A stretch of DNA of 64,000 bases, taken from contig NC_054757.1 in the NCBI RefSeq assembly GCF_018143015.1, forward strand, positions 22,211,785 to 22,275,784, read 5' to 3'. The DNA comes from Lytechinus variegatus (Eukaryota; Echinodermata; Echinoidea; Temnopleuroida; Toxopneustidae). A model generated the notes under the pieces. The model saw only the letters and a program-made list of their open reading frames with translations. It was not told the origin of the DNA and made no database searches. Shown in pieces: positions 1-13,656 of the stretch. Made by a program: the position numbers and the translations under genes. Numbering within the stretch: position 1 is the stretch's first letter; each line of letters begins with the position of its first letter.

Positions 1-339
1 TTAGTTATCTCCTTTTATCTATTAATTTTGCTCCATTTTATCTATGAAAAAATATTGTCTTCATATTTTGAGTGAGGTGATGGGGGTGATAGTATAGCGG
101 GTTTTTGTGTGGATTCCTGAATTGTAGGACAGATTCAAAGGTGAAACAAACATTACAGGATCTTCCTCTTTTCCAGAGGTAAAAAGGTCACCAAACTACA
201 TTTGAAACTGGGTGGACATTTCAAACTCATATAGGCGTAATAGAAAAGCTCACACAAAGACTATAAAGGTAAAATTAAGTTCGATATCCGAAATAATAAT
301 ATAGTTTGCATATTTACAAAAAAAATGCGGTATTGTGTT

Positions 340-1258
340 TCATTGAACTTTAGCAACACAACTATCTTTATCATCACACTCAACGTCACAGTCATCGTCG
401 TCGTTATTGTCGAAATCATGGTATTAGTTGCCATCGCCATCTTCATCGTCGTCACCAACATTATCAGTATCATCATTACCACTTGATCCTGAAGGCATGC
501 AACAATCATTATCACCGCCATCATCATTATTGCCACAACTATATTTCAGAATTTCATCGTCATCATTACCATCATGAACATTAGTATATTAGCATCATCA
601 GCATCATCAGTATACCATCATAGAGCTATTACAGCTCTATGGTATCATCGTGAACGTCAATTTAAAGACCATCATTTCCATTATGGACCTCTAGGAAGAT
701 CAGAGCCATTATATCAATGGCTCTGAATAGAGTGATCCATCCGTATATTTTTATGTGCATGTTTATATATTTATATTTAATATCATATCTTGTGCGGTGT
801 ATTTTATCGTAATTTTTATAACGGGAAATAAAAGCGAACCAAACCATAATGGTCATCATTACCAGAAAAAACAACATCATTATCGTCGTCATCATTAATA
901 TCGCCATCCCTTTCATCAACTTTACAGCGATCACCATCGTCATCACGATCATCACCGAAATCACCATTATTTTCATCAATGTCACCCTCAGTATTATAAC
1001 CACAATTTGATAATCAACGTGATAATCATCATAATCATCATCATCATCGTCGTCATCTTCACCATCATCAATTCATCTTCTTTCTCCTCCTCCTCCTCCT
1101 CATCCTCATCATCATAATCATCATCATCAATCCATCGTCATCATCATGATCGTCACCATCATCGTCGTCATCATCATCATCACCATCGTCACCACCATCA
1201 TCATCGTCACCATCATCGTCGTTATCATCACTATCGTCCTCATTATCACCATCACCCG
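340..1258. repeat. CAT/ATC triplet-rich low-complexity tracts
   Basis: Interrupted runs of ATC/CAT triplets dominate, densest at about 1020-1250. The Met/Ile/Val-rich open frames on both strands here are by-products of the triplet repeat. A short imperfect hairpin (arms ATACCAT..TAGAGCT and AGCTCTATGGTAT) lies at about 612-645. No gene is supported. Confidence 0.85.
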
Positions 1259-2397
1259 ATTGCTTAAGCTATACAGCCATCGTGAAATCCCTTTTACATG
1301 TAAAGTATTGATCGGGGGCTTTAACATTTTTTTATTTCACTTTTCGACAAAACATACATTTCCAAAACATTGGGCAAAATGCTAGTTCGATATAATTCAT
1401 AATGATCGAAAAGAACCTTGATGTAAGAGAAAAAGAATATAAGAGAAAATAATATACATTCCTTGGAAAACAAATAATTATGGAATCAATCTTGTTAGAC
1501 AAAACTTTATGCTTTGAGAACAAATTGAATTAATTTAGAATTTATTCATGACAGTTTTTAACTTCATTTTCGTTAAGAATATTGTCAAATGTATTGATCA
1601 CAATTATTGTACGTTCAAACCAAGCTTTGTAATTATGGTGTAATTTGATTTGATACCGTTTTTTAATTTGTGATCATGAATGTAATATTTTACTATGTTC
1701 AAATTGGTTTGATGAGAGAAGAGAATTAAAGATTTTAAAAAAAGACAGAAGACCCACAAAGAAAAAAAAATCTCAAGTAATTTTACCATGCAAAATAAGA
1801 CAAAATAACTGACTCATATTCTATAAAATGTATTTAGCAAACCCTAACCCTCCGCTAAACGAAAACGGTCCGTGGCTCTGTTGGTTAAATTAGCGGCAGA
1901 TGATATACATGTGGTTAAAGTCTATCTACTCAGTAAACAAATTTAAATGGTTTAAAGTCAATTCGACGTTTTAATAGCGGCTTCAGTTTAGACTTTGCTT
2001 CTTTAAATTGGTTTATCATAGAACAGAAACCTGAACATTGACCATGTTAGTATAAAGGTTGAGATCAAGAATAACCGCTCACATCAAACAGCGCCATAAA
2101 AACCGGCCCTAACAGTTTGACACTTGTTTACAAGTTCAACCACAATAAGGCGGTGACACTATATAGTGCTTTTGTGTAGTAGCATTGAATGGACTTAGAA
2201 CATTTTTACAGTTTTTACAGAACATTGTAACAGTTTATCACGGCAAAGGATTATATGGAGTTGTTTATGCTTTTTTGCCCATGTGTTTCAAGATTTATAC
2301 CATCCATGCTTTCATCCAACTACTCAACAGCTACGCGTGAAACAAGCGTAGACTATTTCTGATTCGATTAAAGATACTCTTTTAATATTTTGCTTAA

Positions 2398-2694
2398 AGG
2401 GAGGTCCGGGCTGAAGATATAAAATAGAGTAAAATTCACAGGGCAAAATGCTGAAAAAGTCATCGAAATCGGATTAAATAACGAAGTTAATGAAGTTTAA
2501 ATTTTATCAATAATTTGTGAAAACAGTTGATATATTCACATGGTTATGAATATTCATTATGTGGGCTGATGATGTCACATCCCCACTTTCCTTTTTTTAT
2601 GGGATTACATGAAATTATAAATGTTCCATTTTTTCATACATGTGTATTATCTTCATTATGATGAACTAAGTTGCAGCAATAAATAACTAATGCA
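2398..2694 (+). mobile_element. Left half of a TTAA-flanked MITE (family A)
   Basis: The segment begins directly after TTAA (2394-2397) with AGGGAGGTCCGGGCTG. It follows, base for base with scattered differences, the left half of the complete element at 57810-58408: the same order of 'gagtaaaattcaca', 'aaaatgctgaaaa', 'gtgggctgatgatgtca', 'atccccactttcc'. The right half and right terminus are absent. No coding capacity. Confidence 0.8.
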
Positions 2695-2725
2695 CCATAA
2701 ATCAGTTGTCATAACTGATTTATGG
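2695..2725. repeat. Perfect 13-bp hairpin at the MITE breakpoint
   Basis: CCATAAATCAGTT (2695-2707) and AACTGATTTATGG (2713-2725) are exact reverse complements around the loop GTCAT. The left arm overlaps sequence belonging to the family A MITE, while the right arm replaces what should follow, so the hairpin marks where the element is cut off. Confidence 0.8.
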
Positions 2726-5640
2726 TTTCCATAAGAAGGGATTAACATGAACTTAGATAATAAATTGGACTGATATAAATTACTTTAATTACAGACATGG
2801 AAGAATGAAAGCAACAACAAGTTATCATGAATTGATTAGCACAGGTTGGCGATCTTTTATTATAAGTTAAAGTAAGAATAAAAAAGGTTTTCGTTTCATG
2901 TGCAATTAATTTTTCCTATAATCAAGTGTTATTTTTTGTTGATTTTTGTGCAACTTACTCAAATCATAGAAAAAAATCTCGGTGCTTTCAGATATCATGA
3001 AAGAAGTATGGGAAGCCGAACTATCTAAATTTTATTCACTTAGTATGTTTCTCATCTTTACAGTATTCTTTCCCCAATTCTCAAATGGTGAAGAAAACTA
3101 TTTTAGTTATTATTCCCAGTCAGGCATGGATAAATTGAGCACCAAAATGGCAGACAGATTAAACCTCAAATGTAGTTTCTTTATCTCAACTGACCATCCA
3201 CAGTTAAAGCAAAAAGTTTAAACCAGAGTTTGGAATTCGGTATGTACCTTTAAATTACTTTTATTGGCATTACTGGTGTATAAAAAGTTAAAATTATAGA
3301 TTGAGGTTAAATTCCTTCTAATTGCCGTTTATGATAAGATAAATAGGTTACAAGTGGAGTTTGACCTCATAATGAAGATGTGTATGTACACGCTGCATAT
3401 ACCCTACACAGTAACAGATATAGGCCTATACAGTATATATTTACGTGCTACTGGTATAGATAAGTGGTAAAAATTTTAAACGTGAACTGAATTTAGACGA
3501 TAATTGTATAGGCATACAGATATATATATAAGCATATTATAATATTTATCAGTCATTCGTGGGGTGATGGTTTAGATGGGGGTGTTTTTTCAATAACTTT
3601 ACATTAAACATTCACATATCAATAACAATATATCAGTTTATTCAGACCCAGAATAAAATTTGGATTCACTTAATACTCGTTCAATCAAAAGCAAGTTTGC
3701 CGGCCTTACAAAAAAATGGAGTATATATACACCGAGACATACATACTATATTCAAATTCATTGTTTTATTACTATATTATTGATTTGTATATTTTATATG
3801 AAATTGGATGAAATGTCAATCGGAAGAAGATTAAATGTCTTAATGAAATGAACTGAACTTCAATTGGAAGAAAATATAAATTGGCTGTAACGGATGGGGT
3901 ATTTACAATATTGACTCTTTAAAGAAGTTGCAAATTTCGATGCCCGTTTACAGTCTAGTTCTGGAATGCATGATTCTATTAGAGACGGTTGACCAAAATG
4001 CTCGGACGACGACATGGAAGATAAGCTGAGTGAGGGAGGGAAGGGGAAGGATGATGACGACGGAGAAGATGAGTAACAAGAAGAAAGAGAAATAGATAGG
4101 GAAAGGCCAATGGAATAAAAATAAGAGGAGAGGGGGGAGAAGAATAATACGACGAAGAAGATGAAGAAGACAATGAAGGAAGAGGAGGAGGTGGAAGAGT
4201 AGGGGTAGGAGGATATAGAAAAGAGACAAAGGTGCAGGCTTATATGGATAACAGGGAAACATGATTGTTTTATACATTTATTCATTCATTTATTTATTTG
4301 TTCATGTTTTCTTTATAAAAAGCAGGGTAGTCCGATTCAAGCCAGAGGCCTGCTTTACAAGGGATCCCTGCATACATATCGTATGCATATATTCCTAAAC
4401 TGTAAATAAGGCTCATAAAACAGGAAAAAACATTGCCTGTGATCCCTTTAATATTATGTAATAATTGAAGAATTCATAAGGAATCACTACCAAAAAAAAA
4501 TGAAATGAGGAATTCGCGCCAAAATGTAGTCTTGAGTGATATATTACGTGACTGTATGATAATCCACTAAATGGAATAAACAGAGTTATCTTATCAACAG
4601 TGCTTAAACATGGGTGGATCCGAAAAGCAAAATAACATTTAAATATTAACAGAATCTCAAGATAGCAAGGCGTCTCCTTTTCAACTTCATACCATGCGTG
4701 ATTTTTTTTTTAACCCAGTAGACCGAGAAGAAGTAAAACTCGGAGAAGATTGTGTTCGTCAATATTTCATTGATTAATACAGCTTTGAAAAAAATCAAAG
4801 ATAAATTACAAGGCTACCGATTACGCTCTTGAAGGTTCAACAAACTGTTTATCTTTGCATATTTATTATCATCAAATAATTATTTCTTAATCTATAATTA
4901 TATTTTACGTCATAAAAAGACAAATGGTGATTTCCTATATTGATATTACCCTGAATAATCATAGAATAAACTCCTCATTAATGATTATTTCAAATAGTTC
5001 CTTCTTCAATAAGTAATTCGCAGACATGACAGAGGTACTAATGATTATCATTTATTTCTTAATAAGTGCTGACAAGAATATAACACCAGTACTGAATGAA
5101 CTGAAAACGTTCTTACTTCTTTATGTTTCGCCATTGTCAACACTGGTTACCTATGGAAGGGTGTAGTTATGACCAAAAAGAAACTCATATTGGGAATAGA
5201 AATAACTAATTTGTAGGATTTAATTAGATTTAAAGAATTTAATTCATATTAATCTTCCACTCAATCTTAATATCATGGATAACAGTATTGTCGTTACCGC
5301 TACCCCTCTTGCCACCGCCACCACACACCAGGACATTCCCTTACTAAACCTCCATGACCACACCCCTTTTTATATTAAGGTATCTTCTCTAAAATTAAAA
5401 ATGTTATAATTGATAATGAATCACCTGAAAACAATCCAGACGTCAAAGTAAAAAAATAATCATTAACTGGAAGGATAAGTAACATTTCAGGTCAATTAAC
5501 GAGAAATATATTCTCTTAAGAATATGCATGTATTTAAGATGCCGGCATCAAATATTAGGACACCACCTATAAGCTAGTTGTCGAGTAACTTATATCATGT
5601 TTGCATTCAAGCAATGAACAACGTGGCGGCGAGGGATCAA
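2726..5640. other. Intergenic AT-rich DNA, no gene recognised
   Basis: Frames are short and without recognisable domains. A GA-rich low-complexity patch at about 4010-4210 gives Ser/Pro-rich minus-strand frames judged spurious. Nothing else is supported. Confidence 0.6.
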
Positions 5641-5751
5641 AGTACAATAACGAGGGTTTGTTTCTTTGCTCACATCAGCTCGTGATGTGATGAGCTTTAG
5701 CAATGGGTGTTCGTGTCGCTCTGGTAGGCCGAGGGGTGTGGTGGAGGGGGG

Positions 5752-5758
5752 TATTTAT
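5752..5758 (+). promoter_or_regulatory. TATA-like box in a GC-richer island
   Basis: TATTTAT lies in a locally GC-rich stretch (about 5680-5900) that stands out from the AT-rich surroundings, about 330 bp upstream of a strong splice donor. A start site near 5780-5790 would fit a first exon running to 6080. This is inference from composition and signals only. Confidence 0.35.
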
Positions 5759-5784
5759 GCACCTCACCTCGGAGTAGGAAGTCA

Positions 5785-6080
5785 TTGGTAGAAGGCGGCA
5801 CCACTGAGTGCGGACGTGCGTGGAGTTCTGCTGATCGCGGCGCCACACTTTAGAAGCGAGATTCAGTCAATACCAGACGTGGAGGACAGGTGGTGGTGGT
5901 GATGATGGTGCCGGCTCTCCGTATTAGTGATGCTAACACGAGAAGACGACTGCTAATTCTCAGGTCTTCAGTTCGGCATCTTGAACAAGTTTATCATATA
6001 TCTTCAACATTCCGCACTGAGAATACCAACATGGCACGCCAGTGATCTATCTTAGATCATTTCATCTATTACTTTCGAAA
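5785..6080 (+). other. Candidate non-coding first exon (possibly of the P450 gene)
   Basis: A GC-richer segment ends in TTCGAAA followed by the consensus donor GTAAGT (6081). It holds a 47-codon open frame (5902-6045, starts MMVPALRISD, ends ENTNMARQ) resembling no family I know; it would act as an upstream ORF. The P450 coding exon begins right after a splice acceptor (cccgtttcag, ending 19332), so that gene needs an upstream leader exon on this strand and this is one candidate. The 13-kb gap makes the link uncertain. Confidence 0.35.
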
Positions 6081-7184
6081 GTAAGTCTTTTATGTTATTT
6101 TAAATATTATATTAGGATCCTATACGTATAAGTCTATAATAACTTATTTTTGCAGAAATGTTAGACATAATTCCCTGAATGTCTTTACCAATATACTTTA
6201 GGGTACCTGCTATTATCTAAACTTTGATATCATCCAAACAATTTTTCGTTATACAAAGACCAAACATTCATATTGTTAATGAAATATTTCTGGCACTGTT
6301 GTAAATCTTCTTCTATAATTTAAGAATTATGAAAAGAATGTATGAATTTTGCTTTACATCATACATGGCTTCGATAGACTATCACCGATTCAATTACAGT
6401 CCAGCTTTGGTTTTACAACAATTTCATGTCTTGTCTCCACCATAATGAGAAATGTACAGAAACGTTTGTGTTTCCTTGTATAAAACAAAACATATTCATT
6501 TATTTTAAATATTTCCTTCTACATATAGATTTTAAAAGCATGAACACATAATTCGGAACTCAGTGATAATGATTTCATATCGGTACATGGTACATTATAA
6601 TGTACAATGTGTACATAAATTATGCATTGCCTGATTGTATCCTGTACCTATAAACAGTAATTAATAACCATATTTTCTGACACATTTATGTCCCGGAGAC
6701 GCTCATCATAAGGGTCATTAATCTACTCGTATAGTGGTTCTCGGTTTCGTAACCAGCTCAGATAAAAATATAAAAATAAAAAGCCACAGAGCATCTTACA
6801 AATGCAAAAGAGACAGCAGTATTTATCACAAAGAGTTTGGGAAGATAGTAACGTTTGGTTTAGATTCCCAGTGGACACTGAGATTCATATTTCATATTTT
6901 AAAATAAAGATATTTTTGTAATATATCATTTTAAATTTTTAAACATTTGACGAATTATCGGGGTTTTACCAGTTTCCTGGTCATTCAGATGACACCTCTC
7001 TTTGTATTTTGTTTCATTTATTCATCATCTATTTTTCTTCGTATCATACGTCTTTCCTACTGGTTCTGCTATTTGCGTAGAATATTGTAAGGTTTTCAGA
7101 TATGTTTTGGTTGAAGAATAGAATTCTCTTCACTCCTCAGTATTTCTTTCTTCTTCGATATTCCTTTTCGATTACACAATCCCT

Positions 7185-7500
7185 TGAAGTTTTCATTTTT
7201 TTTACATTTAGCATTTCTCCTTCTTCCTTTCCTCCTCTTCTTCTCCTTCTTCTTCCTTTTCTTCTTCCTCCTCTTCTTCTTCTTTCCCCTCCTTCTTCTT
7301 CTTCTTCTTCTTCTTCTTTTACTTCTTCTTCTTCTTCTTTTTCTTCTTCTTCTTCTGTTCCCTCACCCTTTTCTTCTTTGTTTTTGTTCTTGGTCTCATT
7401 CGTTTTGTTCTTCTTAACTTCTTTTTCTTCCTCCTTGACCTTTCTCTTTTCTTTCTTGTCCTCCTACGTCCTCTCTCCCTCTCAATCTTTCCCTCAATCC
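7185..7500 (+). repeat. TTC/TCC polypyrimidine array
   Basis: About 315 bp of nearly pure pyrimidine, mainly TTC with TCC variants, and an interrupted tail. The Ser/Phe/Leu-rich plus frames and Lys/Arg-rich minus frame are repeat by-products. Such a tract could form triplex DNA. Confidence 0.85.
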
Positions 7501-7559
7501 AGCACACTTGTATCTTTCTTTCAGCACTTTAATAAATTTTTATAAAAATTACGCCTTTC

Positions 7560-10500
7560 AGATATATTTGTAAAAAAAAATATCTCGAATTGCTCAATTT
7601 TATTCTGTTGATCTATTCATCTCTTCTTCAGTCCACGTTGGCGTAAATAACCCTTATCTCTCACACATAGCGTGGTCTATCGAATATTAACCCACATAAT
7701 ATAAAACGGACAGATAAAATTGGCGCGAAGTTAAAGCGATAAGAAATTTACAATGCCTTGATTAGATTACTCTGTGCGAAGTCCACCGATTGTGTTGTTC
7801 CTTTAAGACGGTTCTGTGTGCAGAAGTGATACGAACTCAGTCAAGTGTCGATTAAAGTTGTAGAAATTCTCAAGAGAGCCTGCCACTTTTTTTAATGTTA
7901 TTTCTCTCCTCTTTATACAATTTAAAGTAGCCTCTGTATCGTGTATATAGTAGAGATAACGAGATAAGCAACACGCCATCTACTTTGCGATTGCTAAGTA
8001 CAATGATATCACAAGGTCATTGTCTTAAAGTTTGTTCGAATTACACTCGTTTGATTATATCAGATCAATTATAATTGTTATTTGTTATATATTTTAATAA
8101 TTTTGACCGAAATGTTGATGGATTTAGTTTCATTCTCAATAATCTAGAGGTATAAAAAGATTAAAAGTAATTTGCTTTGCACAAGAGCAAAAGATGCAAA
8201 AGTTTTTAACTTGTTTCACATAATTTTCCTTTGAAAAATAAATGGGATGTAAGATAAGACCTTAACAGGATATATTCGAAATGTGAGAAATCTTTATTTC
8301 ATACTAAACTCTAGTACAATCTCATCTATTTTTCGTTCACGATTCTGGCCGATTTTCCATCTAAATCATTAACCTTTACATGTGATTACATAACACCGCA
8401 TCAATAAACCATATTTGTTCTTGAGTCATTATGTAGCTTGTTAAGCTTGGATTTTACAATGGGCTTTAAATGCGTCTCAAACTACAAATCCTCACTCACA
8501 ATAGCAACGATCGTGGAGCAACATTTATTGACTTAAACACCAAAGAAAATGAGATTGCCCTTACTCATCTAAGTGAAGTGGTACCCCTAATTTTATGATC
8601 TTAAGCAAATGTTTGGCGGAATGTTTATTGCGTTCACAGTTTGCGGCCTTGTGCCCTCTACCTAATATCAGCATACATTGGCTTGATGATTCAGAAAATT
8701 TGGAGGGGTTGAGGAAAATACCACCCCTTTTCTCTTTTGTGAAAACCAAACTAACCCCTTTTGTGAGTTTTTCTCGTACATGTTAGAATAAACTACAATA
8801 GATTGTAACGCGATTGAAGTGATGTATAAACATCCGATCAAACGATTAGTCATATCGATCGCTATCAGACATGACCAATTTGTTTTTTCTATTATCAAAA
8901 TGCCGCGTGTCCTGTATCTCAGGTCAACGATTTATGCCAATTCTCTGGCAGATATTCGACCAGTTTATTCACACATTAACATATACTTCTGAATATGAAA
9001 TTCAAAATAAAAAAATCAAATTCAATTCATAATGATAATATATGATTTTGTTGGCTTTCTAGGTTAATAAATTACTCTAAGCATGCGCAGATCTATTCGG
9101 TAATCAAATTCAGAATTTTCTAAAATTCCATATGATTCACTCTCCGTTATGTGGATCCTTTGTCCTTAACGACCTTTTATCGATCTTCATTTGCCACGCT
9201 CAACCCAGGTGTGGCAAATGGGTATCAATCAGAAATTCATTCCTTAAAAATCGAGAATGCAATGTTTGGTCATATTGAATGTGAGGATAATTCTCTACCC
9301 ATCCGCTTCCGTGTCTTTTTGTTGCAAATCACAATGTCATGTCATATATTTTAATCTTATTCAATTCACATCTAGACTAAACTCATTGTTTTACTCTGGA
9401 AACAAAATAATTATACATTCATGGCTTTCTAAGTTTTGTGGTCATGAAGGGGATTTCAGTGGCAAAATACTTCAAGTGTTTTCCTTGTTTCAGAGTTCTT
9501 ATCTTTTTTTTCCATTAAGATATTTCGTCGCATAGAATTTATAATGCTTCTTTTTATGAAGACTGGATCAGATATAGCTATAGTTCTCTACATCGGGTCC
9601 TCGATTTGTCTTCAGTTCAAAGCCCTCTGTAAAAACCCACAAAATTCTCAAGCAAAATTGTGCTGTCGAATTCGGTGATGCAAGACAAATATTTGCTTCT
9701 ATATCTCGTTCGCCTTCATCTTTAAAAAAATTAAGCCCATTTACGGACTCAAAATAGAGAGTTATGAGTAATAGACAGGTCCCATCTGATGCATATGAAA
9801 TTCATAATCTCCATTAGTTAATTTCAAACCAGTACGAGTTTCGTGAATGGTGTAATATGTAACTTATTGCGATATTTTGCCCTCTCCGCCTGGCACGCTG
9901 TGTGTGTACTTTAACTTCTACTAAGACATTTGACAAGATTTTATCTTGCACATTGTATATGCAATACTGAACAAGTCTCCCCTCCCTCCTCTCTTATTAG
10001 ACTTATTACAGAGTTGGTTTTTATATATTTCTCCTTTATACATATACTTCGTGCTCTTATATTACAATTTGTTAAACAGTTAGATAGAGCGGTGGTAATG
10101 TCATTTTAATATAGAAATCGATTTAAATAAGGTACATATCTAATAATTATTTCTCCCCTCTTTTCTCCTTTTCTCTCTCTCTCTCTCCCTCCATCTCTCC
10201 AGATTTGGCAACAGCAAGCTGACTGCAGACTATCACAATCCTTGAACAGAAGATTCGTCAGGGACAATTATGTTTTCCTCAATAAAAAAATGAATATGAT
10301 TTTAAAATCAAGTCAAACAACGTTTGAACGATCCACACTTTCTTGATACTGCTTTAAAATATAATTTTGGTATCACATCCGGACAAAATCCATGGAAATT
10401 ATAAATCGACCTTGCTTTTGATTCAATTTACATCGATCTGTTTAAAACGCAAATTCGAAGATTTTTTTATCAATAAGTCTTTCGGAATTTAAAATTGTTT

Positions 10501-10680
10501 TGCCTTAGATACATATTGTTAAATGAGGGAAATTATGAATATAAAATGCCATATGCAAACAGATTTATATACGAATAAACAGAGGATAACGATGAATAAT
10601 CAAATTTGAGCAGACGACAACATAGATTACATATCGATACTAATATCGATGTTGCGTATTTCTGTTGGCCACACCCTGAG
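7560..10680. other. Intergenic AT-rich DNA, no gene recognised
   Basis: Frames are short (under 95 codons) and lack recognisable domains. A TC-rich run sits at about 10150-10200. Nothing further is supported. Confidence 0.6.
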
Positions 10681-10689
10681 CGGCAAGAT

Positions 10690-10830
10690 TCTCCACTTTC
10701 TACCCCGTATTAACAATGTGGCTGATGAGGAATCTTATGAACCATCAGCCTCGCTGTCAATACGAGGTAAGGAGTGACAACCAACCAATCAGCGTCCAGG
10801 ACTCAAACTTTCGACCAATCAGCACGTAGG
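10690..10830 (+). promoter_or_regulatory. Hairpin followed by paired CCAAT boxes
   Basis: Nested inverted repeats at about 10690-10780 (arms include GGCTGATG/CATCAGCC and CCCCGTATT/AATACGAGG) are followed by two CCAATCAGC sequences, with CCAAT at 10785-10789 and 10815-10819, 30 bp apart. Paired CCAATCAG boxes are typical NF-Y sites in animal promoters. No transcript start or gene is visible close by, so function is only suggested. Confidence 0.35.
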
Positions 10831-11384
10831 ATGGTTTCTAGGGTGACAGATAGTGACGTACGTATAGAAGTTGACAATTTCTCGCCAACCTGTGGAAGAT
10901 CATAGTAAGCTAAAGTATACTACTCATCTTTTGAATCATGTTTTTTTTTTCTAAATAATTCGATACCAAAGTCAGATTTTTATCAATTCAAGTCAGGACT
11001 CACTGGGACTTTTGGAAGCTTGTGCCTTTCTCCATCAGTATTTTTTCAAGACATTTAATGAATAATGGAGATGAAACAAAATACGAACAAAAAATTGAAA
11101 GAGCGTTGTTGAAAAAAAAAGGTCTTGGGTAAAAAAAACTAATATTGTTGTCATTGAGAAAGCTCACCTTTGGTGGTCTTGCTTACCCCAATCAAAATAT
11201 CATTATACAACTTATGCTTTTATATGGAAAAATATAACTTTACTATAAATTGCTTGGCTGTCGAGATTTTGAAAATAAAAGTGATTTACAAAAATATTCA
11301 TTATCATTGTTTGAAATTGTGTATGTGTTGTCTTTTGTTAACTTTAAAAAATTACGATTCTAGAGATGCAGTGTGGATGATACA

Positions 11385-11396
11385 GGATGATGATGG

Positions 11397-11448
<52 letters not shown>

Positions 11449-11464
11449 GATGGTGATGGTGATG

Positions 11465-11496
<32 letters not shown>

Positions 11497-11700
11497 GATG
11501 ATGGTAATGATGATGGTGATGAGGATGGTGATGATGATGGTGATGATGATGGTGATGATGATGGTGATGATGATGATGATGATGGTAATGATGATGATGA
11601 TGATGATGATGATGGTGATGATGATGGTGATGAGGATGGTGATGATGATGGTGATGATGATGATGATGTTGATGATGGCGGTGGTGGTGGTAGTGGTGAT
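11385..11700 (+). repeat. GAT/GGT triplet array
   Basis: An almost uninterrupted run of GATGATGGT-type triplets. It creates a 229-codon Asp/Gly-rich frame and an overlapping Met/Val frame, both judged spurious because all the coding length comes from the microsatellite. Confidence 0.9.
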
Positions 11701-12198
11701 AATAGTAAAGATTATTATTTATCTATTCCATCTATTTATTTATTTCAAATATGTAAAAGAAAGGTAGCCCAATCAGCAACAAGCTGGCTTTTGTTGGGGC
11801 CCTTCGTAACAAACACAAATGTCAAACATGGTGACATATTAAAATATAACAAAGAATAGAGTGTATAAATATAGCATACAAATATTCAATATGAAATAAT
11901 AAATTAATCATAATTAACTATGGAAAAAAATGAAATAATTATCTAAAAGTAAATGACAAGGAGGAGGAGGAGGATTGTACTTGGTGGTGGTGGTGGATTG
12001 TGATGATAAGGGTGATCATAATTACAATAATGATGGAGAGAGAGTCAAAGAAAAGGAGGGAGAGTGGGGGAAGAGTTTATCATGAAAAAAGGGACAAACA
12101 TTGAAAGAGGGGAAAATAAGGGCTCAGGAGAATGAAAAGAACAGGGGGTGTATATGACTGCCATTGTTATATAGCGCATTGAGAAAATGCGAATAGAT

Positions 12199-12754
12199 CC
12201 CGGGGGGGGCACTTCCATTCACGAGTGGATACCATGCGCGACCATGGGGTCTCGAAAAGCACCCTAAACACGTAATTTCCGTATTCTGAAAATGCACCCC
12301 TTAACAAGTATTGGCGTGTGAAACCCTACCCTTAACAAGTATTGGAAACAAAACGATACTCCTGGCAAATATTCCCTGAAATGAACCCCTAAACAAGTAC
12401 AGGAATGTTTTATTGTTACGGGTCCTTCGGTCGTCGGCTTTACCTTATTTGGTTTAGTCGTACGACCCTACCTTCTACACCTCGCGCAAATCGGACTCTA
12501 AACACGAAGTGTTGGGGCAAAAAGGACATTCTTTATAAAACATTTTAATTTTGTTTTATCATTCCCGCAAATTCGACCCTAAACACGTAATTTTCCTATC
12601 GAAATAGATACACTTTTTTCATTATTTTTGTGTTTTTGACACCCTTATCACGTTACGTACGTAAAGTGCCCTATCGTGAAAAGGACATCCTTTTTACGTG
12701 TTTTTTTTTGGTCGCGCATGGTATCCACTCGTCAATGTAAGTGGCACCCCCGGG
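12199..12754. mobile_element. Non-autonomous TIR transposon with 8-bp target duplication
   Basis: Terminal inverted repeats of about 45 bp: the left end starts CCCGGGGGGGG and runs through GAGTGGATACCATGCGCGAC; the right end mirrors it (GTCGCGCATGGTATCCACTC ... CCCCCGGG). Both ends are flanked by the direct repeat GAATAGAT (12191-12198 and 12755-12762), an 8-bp target duplication as in hAT- or P-type elements. The 556-bp interior has no open frame. Superfamily not settled. Confidence 0.85.
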
Positions 12755-13230
12755 GAATAGATGGAGAAATCATGATTATAATGATGGAGTTGATGATTAA
12801 GGTGGTGGTGGTGGCGGTGATGGGGAGGAAGGGAGGAGGAAGGAGAAGATAATTACGATAATAATGATGGTGACGAGGATGATGACGATGATTATGATGA
12901 TGAGGAGGAGGATGATGATGATGATTGTGGTGATGGTCGTCTGGAGATGACCATAATGAATGTCACGATCAAGGAAAGGACATCGGAAGAAAAAAGAACA
13001 GACAACCTACTCCGCTTTCTTTATGAAAGACATCTAAAAGTGTACCCCCCCCCTCGGCCTTCTGTTTCTGTTTGGGTTTCCTTGTGATCCCAGAAAAGAA
13101 AATTAAAATTAAATAGAAATCTTGAAATTTCGGAAGACACCGAAGTTAAATAATGTCGCATTTAAATTGCGTTTCTACTGAGGCCCTGATATTTTTATGG
13201 TTTATATAGGTCTCCCGTCGTTGATGGTAC

Positions 13231-13656
13231 AGGTGTCACACGCGTAAAATATTCCCCATAGACTTGTGTGTTAAAATGGCACTTTTGAAAAATTCATAAA
13301 AAAATAAACGTGAAATTAGAGGGTCGAATGTTTACTACCATATCTGACATTCCATATCTGACCAGAATAGGGTATCGTAGTCAGCTCATTTTAAAAAACA
13401 AATCGCCTTTATGAAGATAACTATGATGGGATCAAATTTATCAACTGAAACAGTAGAATAGCCCTAATTCTTCCGCCAGTCAAAAAATAGTTCCAAAGTC
13501 TTTGATATATCTTCCCAATTTGGGCAAAGGAAGTTCAGTATTTACCATTTCTAGAATCAGTGTTAGATTTTCAATCATATTCACACATTTTTGTCAATCA
13601 GCAATATCAAATTTAAAAAATCGAATGTGTTGGGTGGAACGAATAACTTTAGCCTA
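13231..13656 (+). repeat. Left arm of a long inverted repeat
   Basis: This stretch is, with scattered mismatches and small gaps, the reverse complement of 15313-15752. Shared landmarks in mirrored order: CACGCGTAAAATATTCCCC, the 'gacttgtgtgttaaaatggc' block, 'catatctgacca', 'ctgattctagaaatgg' and 'acccaacac'. A spacer of about 1.65 kb separates the arms. No transposase frame; it may be a foldback element or two opposed copies of one repeat. Confidence 0.8.

Noticed and set aside
7102-7545. 147-codon Ser-rich frame
   Set aside because: TTC/TCC repeat by-product without a recognisable domain.
11170-11859. 229-codon Asp-rich open frame
   Set aside because: Nearly all of its core is a GAT/GGT microsatellite; the flanking codons show no domain, and the other frames through the array are equally open.
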